DNA from: CAZGQY01 sp964528035
Lineage (GTDB): Bacteria > Pseudomonadota > Gammaproteobacteria > Methylococcales > UBA1147
Assembly: GCA_964528035.1 (NCBI GenBank)
Contig: CAZGQY010000165.1
Coordinates: forward strand, 1 to 9,100
Direction: 5' to 3'
DNA: 9,100 nt
Shown: positions 6,660 to 9,100 of the stretch, piece after piece
How positions within the stretch are numbered: the first letter of the stretch is position 1
How the letters are laid out: each line of letters begins with the position of its first letter
The notes under the pieces: model-generated
Database searches by the model: none
Seen by the model: only the letters and a program-made list of their open reading frames with translations
Told to the model about the DNA's origin: nothing
Position numbers and translations under genes: made by a program

Positions 6660-6762
6660 TTAACAGAAGTCAGCGGAATTTTTCAAGCTATTCCGTCAAG
6701 GCAACTTCTTTGGTGTGCAAAGACCCGATTATCGGTGCTTCACTGAAGCAAGCAGGGAGATT

Positions 6763-6819
6763 ATGTTGAATACACAAGAGCGTTTGGTAAATCTATTTGA
6801 ATATAAAAAACCGTCTTAA
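6763..6819 (+). CDS. Possible 18-residue leader peptide overlapping the adaptor start
   Basis: An ATG at 6763 follows a good ribosome-binding sequence (GGGAG at 6755-6759) and opens an 18-codon frame, MLNTQERLVNLFEYKKPS, ending at TAA 6817-6819. The next gene's TTG (6797) lies inside it in another frame and has no Shine-Dalgarno of its own, so the short frame could deliver ribosomes to the adaptor by translational coupling. It could equally be chance. No homologue is recognised. Confidence 0.25.
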   Translation: MLNTQERLVNLFEYKKPS

Positions 6820-7858
6820 TTGGTCCGCAGTTGCTTTGGGGTTTTTGTGTTTCAGTCGACTTTGTTGGGTATCCGCCGAAGAGGAGGTTACCGGACCGGA
6901 ACCTTTGGTCGATGTGCATATCGAGACGGTCAAACATGCGCAGTTGCATCGCGGATTAACCTTTTATGGAAGGGTTGTTCCGGAGCGAGCGTCCGACTCC
7001 CACCATGCTGCGAGTGCTATCATTGCAGCCACCCTCTCCGGACAGGTTATTGACGTACCGGCCATCGAAGGCGAACGGGTAGAGGTTAACGATGTTCTGG
7101 TTAAACTCAACAGTCGTCAAGCGGATGCTGTTGTTCAAACGGCCAGGGCTTCGCTCAAACAGTCGCAAGCTACTTATGCCCGGCAACGGAAACTGGCCAA
7201 ACTGGAAGGCACCTCGCGCAAAAAACTCGAACAGGCTCAACAACAACAAACCCAGGCGGAAGCCAGCGTAAAAGAGGCGCAAACCTTGCGAGCATTGCTC
7301 GACATCAGGACGCCAATCAGCGGAATCGTGTTGCAGGTCAATGTCCGACCGGGTGAAACTGTTTTGGCAGGTGCTCCGGTGGTGGAAATTGAGGATATCG
7401 ATCGATTGACCGCAGAGATACAAATACCGGCCAGCCAGCTTGCGGCGGTACAAAACGGGCAGGAAGCGGCTGTGCAAACCAGCGGTAAGGCTGTCCAGAG
7501 TACGGTTAATTATATCGGAAGGCGTATTAATCCAGTCACCGGAACAGCGCTGGCGCGTATTAGCCTGCCTGCTGGTTCGGGATTATATTCCGGGCAATTC
7601 GTTCGGGTCCAGGTGGTTGTAGAGAAACATACGGGCCTGGTCGTGCCGATCAGCGCGGTGCGATACCAGGCGGATGGTTCGGGGATGGTTGCGGTGGTTA
7701 CCCATGACCAGGTCAATCTCCAACCGGTGACACTGGGTGTCGAGGACAAGGATCAAGTGGAAATAAGTGGTAAAGGGATTCGTGAAGGCATGCAGGTGGT
7801 GACGTTGGAGGCTTATGGCCTGCCGGATCACGCCCACGTTCGTATTATCAAGCAGTGA
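6797..7858 (+). CDS. RND efflux periplasmic adaptor (membrane fusion protein, HlyD/AcrA-type)
   Basis: The 353-residue product should be a periplasmic adaptor linking an inner-membrane RND pump to an outer-membrane channel. The order is a signal peptide (1-27, positive MNIKNR, hydrophobic core, cleavage after WVSA), the first half of the lipoyl domain (AATLSGQVIDVPAIEGERVEVNDVL, 77-101), an alpha-helical hairpin rich in Q, A and K (about 108-166), the second lipoyl half (IRTPISGIVLQVNVRPGETVLAGAPV, 170-195), a beta-barrel (about 205-275), and a membrane-proximal domain to the end. No lipobox cysteine is present. The TTG start follows an in-frame stop at 6788-6790 and is the only start that keeps the signal peptide, although it has no clear ribosome-binding site. 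The permease ATG comes nine bases after the stop, so the two form an operon. The substrate cannot be told. Confidence 0.9.
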   Translation: MNIKNRLNWSAVALGFLCFSRLCWVSAEEEVTGPEPLVDVHIETVKHAQLHRGLTFYGRVVPERASDSHHAASAIIAATLSGQVIDVPAIEGERVEVNDVLVKLNSRQADAVVQTARASLKQSQATYARQRKLAKLEGTSRKKLEQAQQQQTQAEASVKEAQTLRALLDIRTPISGIVLQVNVRPGETVLAGAPVVEIEDIDRLTAEIQIPASQLAAVQNGQEAAVQTSGKAVQSTVNYIGRRINPVTGTALARISLPAGSGLYSGQFVRVQVVVEKHTGLVVPISAVRYQADGSGMVAVVTHDQVNLQPVTLGVEDKDQVEISGKGIREGMQVVTLEAYGLPDHAHVRIIKQ

Positions 7859-7867
7859 GCGGACAAT

Positions 7868-9100
7868 ATGGCTGATTCGGCACCAGGAAATAAACCACAC
7901 ACTGGTGGTTCCACGCCGGGACGCTTCGCAATTCGTCACGCGAAAGCGATCGTTTTTATCTGTCTTGTGCTTTGCCTGGCGGGCATCTATGCGGCCGTTT
8001 CCATGCCATCGTCGGTTTTTCCGCAAACAGATTTCCCCCGCGTGGTTATCCTGGCGGATAACGGTGTGATGCCAGCCGATGAAATGATGGCGCGCATTAC
8101 CCGTCCGATTGAGGAGGCAATGAAGGATATTCCAGGTTCGGTGACGATTCGTTCGGCCACCGGGCGCGGTTCCGCTGAAATTAACATATTTTTTAACTGG
8201 CAGGTAGATATGCACCGCTCGGAACTCTATGTGCTAGGGCGTTTGGCACAGATTCGGAGTAAATTGCCAGCAACAGTAAAAACCAATGCCTTGCGGCTAA
8301 CGTTTTCAGCATTCCCGATCATCGGCGTCAGTTTAATTAGCGATCGGCGTGATATCACCTGGCTGTGGGAAAAGGCCCGTTACGAGCTCAAGCCGCGGTT
8401 TTTGCGTATTCCCGGCGTGGCGCGAGTCGATCTGGAAGGTGGACGCAGACCGGAATTCCAGGTCCTGATCGACCCGCTCAAGCTGGCATCGCTGGGTCTT
8501 AGCCCGCAAGAAGTGGTGACCGCATTGCAACGTGGTAATACCATCGTACCTGCGGGCATGCATGATGAACGGCACACACTCTATCTCACCGTAGTTGATG
8601 GACGCGTCTATACACCGCAGGAAATCGAAAATCTCAGTGTTCGTATCAAGCAGGGCCATACTGTTCGGATTCGGGACTTTGCCCGTGTCGAACGCGGCCC
8701 CGAACCTGCCTTTATCGTTGTGACCGCTGACGGTCATGACGCCGTATTGCTAAATATTCGTAGCCAGCCAGATGGCAGCACTCTTGAAATTGCGCGGCAA
8801 CTGCGTAATGAACTGCACAAACTGGAAAGCGAACTCCCGCCGGATGTTAAACTGGCTGTTTATTATGATCAGTCGGAGCGCGTACTTGAATCGGTTCACA
8901 GTGTACGGGATGCGATTCTGTTCGGACTGTTTCTATCGGTGCTGATCATTTATTTATTTCTAAAGAACTGGCGGGTTACCGTGGTCGCCATTCTGGTCAT
9001 CCCAGTGACTATTCTGGTGACGCTGGTCGCGATGTACATTGTCGGCATGACCTTCAATCTCATGACGCTCGGTGGCATTGCCGCCGCAATCGGCCTGATT
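7868..9100 (+). CDS. RND efflux inner-membrane permease, N-terminal part (AcrB/CzcA superfamily)
   Basis: The frame is open from ATG 7868 to the window end, 411 codons of a protein normally about 1,000-1,050 residues long. TM1 is at about 26-45 (AIVFICLVLCLAGIYAAV). The periplasmic porter region follows, with FPQTDFPRVVI, ITRPIEEAMKDIPG and SATGRGSAEINIFF. TM2 is at about 348-366 and TM3 at about 371-393. The start of TM4 shows MTFNLMTLGGIAAAIGLI, which in this family leads into the proton-relay aspartates just beyond the window. The proton-driven trimer would export a substrate from the periplasm or membrane through the adaptor encoded upstream. The region after TM1 looks more like drug or organic-compound (HAE-type) pumps than CzcA metal pumps, but this is tentative. 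No outer-membrane channel gene is in view. Confidence 0.93.
   Translation, partial: MADSAPGNKPHTGGSTPGRFAIRHAKAIVFICLVLCLAGIYAAVSMPSSVFPQTDFPRVVILADNGVMPADEMMARITRPIEEAMKDIPGSVTIRSATGRGSAEINIFFNWQVDMHRSELYVLGRLAQIRSKLPATVKTNALRLTFSAFPIIGVSLISDRRDITWLWEKARYELKPRFLRIPGVARVDLEGGRRPEFQVLIDPLKLASLGLSPQEVVTALQRGNTIVPAGMHDERHTLYLTVVDGRVYTPQEIENLSVRIKQGHTVRIRDFARVERGPEPAFIVVTADGHDAVLLNIRSQPDGSTLEIARQLRNELHKLESELPPDVKLAVYYDQSERVLESVHSVRDAILFGLFLSVLIIYLFLKNWRVTVVAILVIPVTILVTLVAMYIVGMTFNLMTLGGIAAAIGLI

Larger units (their letters stand above)
6412..6796. other. Intergenic region upstream of the RND operon
   Basis: This 385-base stretch should carry the promoter of the adaptor/permease operon, but I find no convincing -35/-10 pair. 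It holds an AT-rich stem-loop (6518-6550), a 15-bp dyad (6645-6659), and the octamer GGATATTC (6478-6485), which also occurs in the candidate regulator site on the minus strand (6142-6135). A 45-codon frame at 6609-6746 (starting MDAILLALWNNASFREALTE) vaguely recalls the N-terminal part of IS4-family transposases and could be a decayed remnant. The match is from memory and weak. Confidence 0.5.

Noticed and set aside
6956..7477. 173-codon minus-strand frame
   Set aside because: It is antisense to the adaptor, whose signal peptide, lipoyl halves and helical hairpin explain this stretch.
7583..8215. 210-codon minus-strand frame opposite the RND genes
   Set aside because: It lies antisense to well-supported adaptor and permease coding sequence, with composition typical of a reverse-strand shadow and no recognisable domain.

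Overview
The window looks like a chromosomal stretch of a Gram-negative proteobacterium (gamma or beta, moderate G+C). The evidence is a sigma-54 activator with a Fis-type tail, an OmpR/QseC-type two-component pair, and an RND efflux adaptor plus inner-membrane pump, which implies an outer membrane. I cannot name the genus. No rRNA, tRNA or CRISPR array is visible.

Layout. (1) 2-310 is the C-terminal end of a sigma-54-dependent regulator. (2) 508-1521 encodes an isocitrate dehydrogenase whose coenzyme residues predict NAD rather than NADP use. (3) 1846-3450 encodes a membrane-anchored, FMN/3Fe-4S glutamate-synthase-like protein without a glutaminase domain. It lies between two identical 162-bp palindromic elements (1561-1722 and 3456-3617) in opposite orientation. 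(4) 4077-6058, minus strand, is an overlapping response regulator/histidine kinase operon. It lies between two copies of a second, unrelated 160-bp element (3750-3909 and 6252-6411), in direct orientation and about 96% identical. (5) 6797-7858 and 7868-9100 (cut by the window end) are a tightly linked RND adaptor/permease operon, transcribed divergently from the two-component operon.

Working model. The two-component system may control the divergent RND pump, a common arrangement for envelope-stress or toxicant efflux. A TTCTC direct-repeat cluster (6133-6155) sits just upstream of the regulator gene and is a candidate binding site for the regulator. Isocitrate dehydrogenase supplies 2-oxoglutarate, which a glutamate synthase would consume, but the second protein has no glutaminase domain and its substrate is unknown.

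No clearly new defence or mobile system is seen. The most unusual structure is the pair of back-to-back segments, each bounded by two copies of its own short, non-coding, palindromic repeat family. The 162-bp inverted pair could in principle let the enclosed gene flip orientation.
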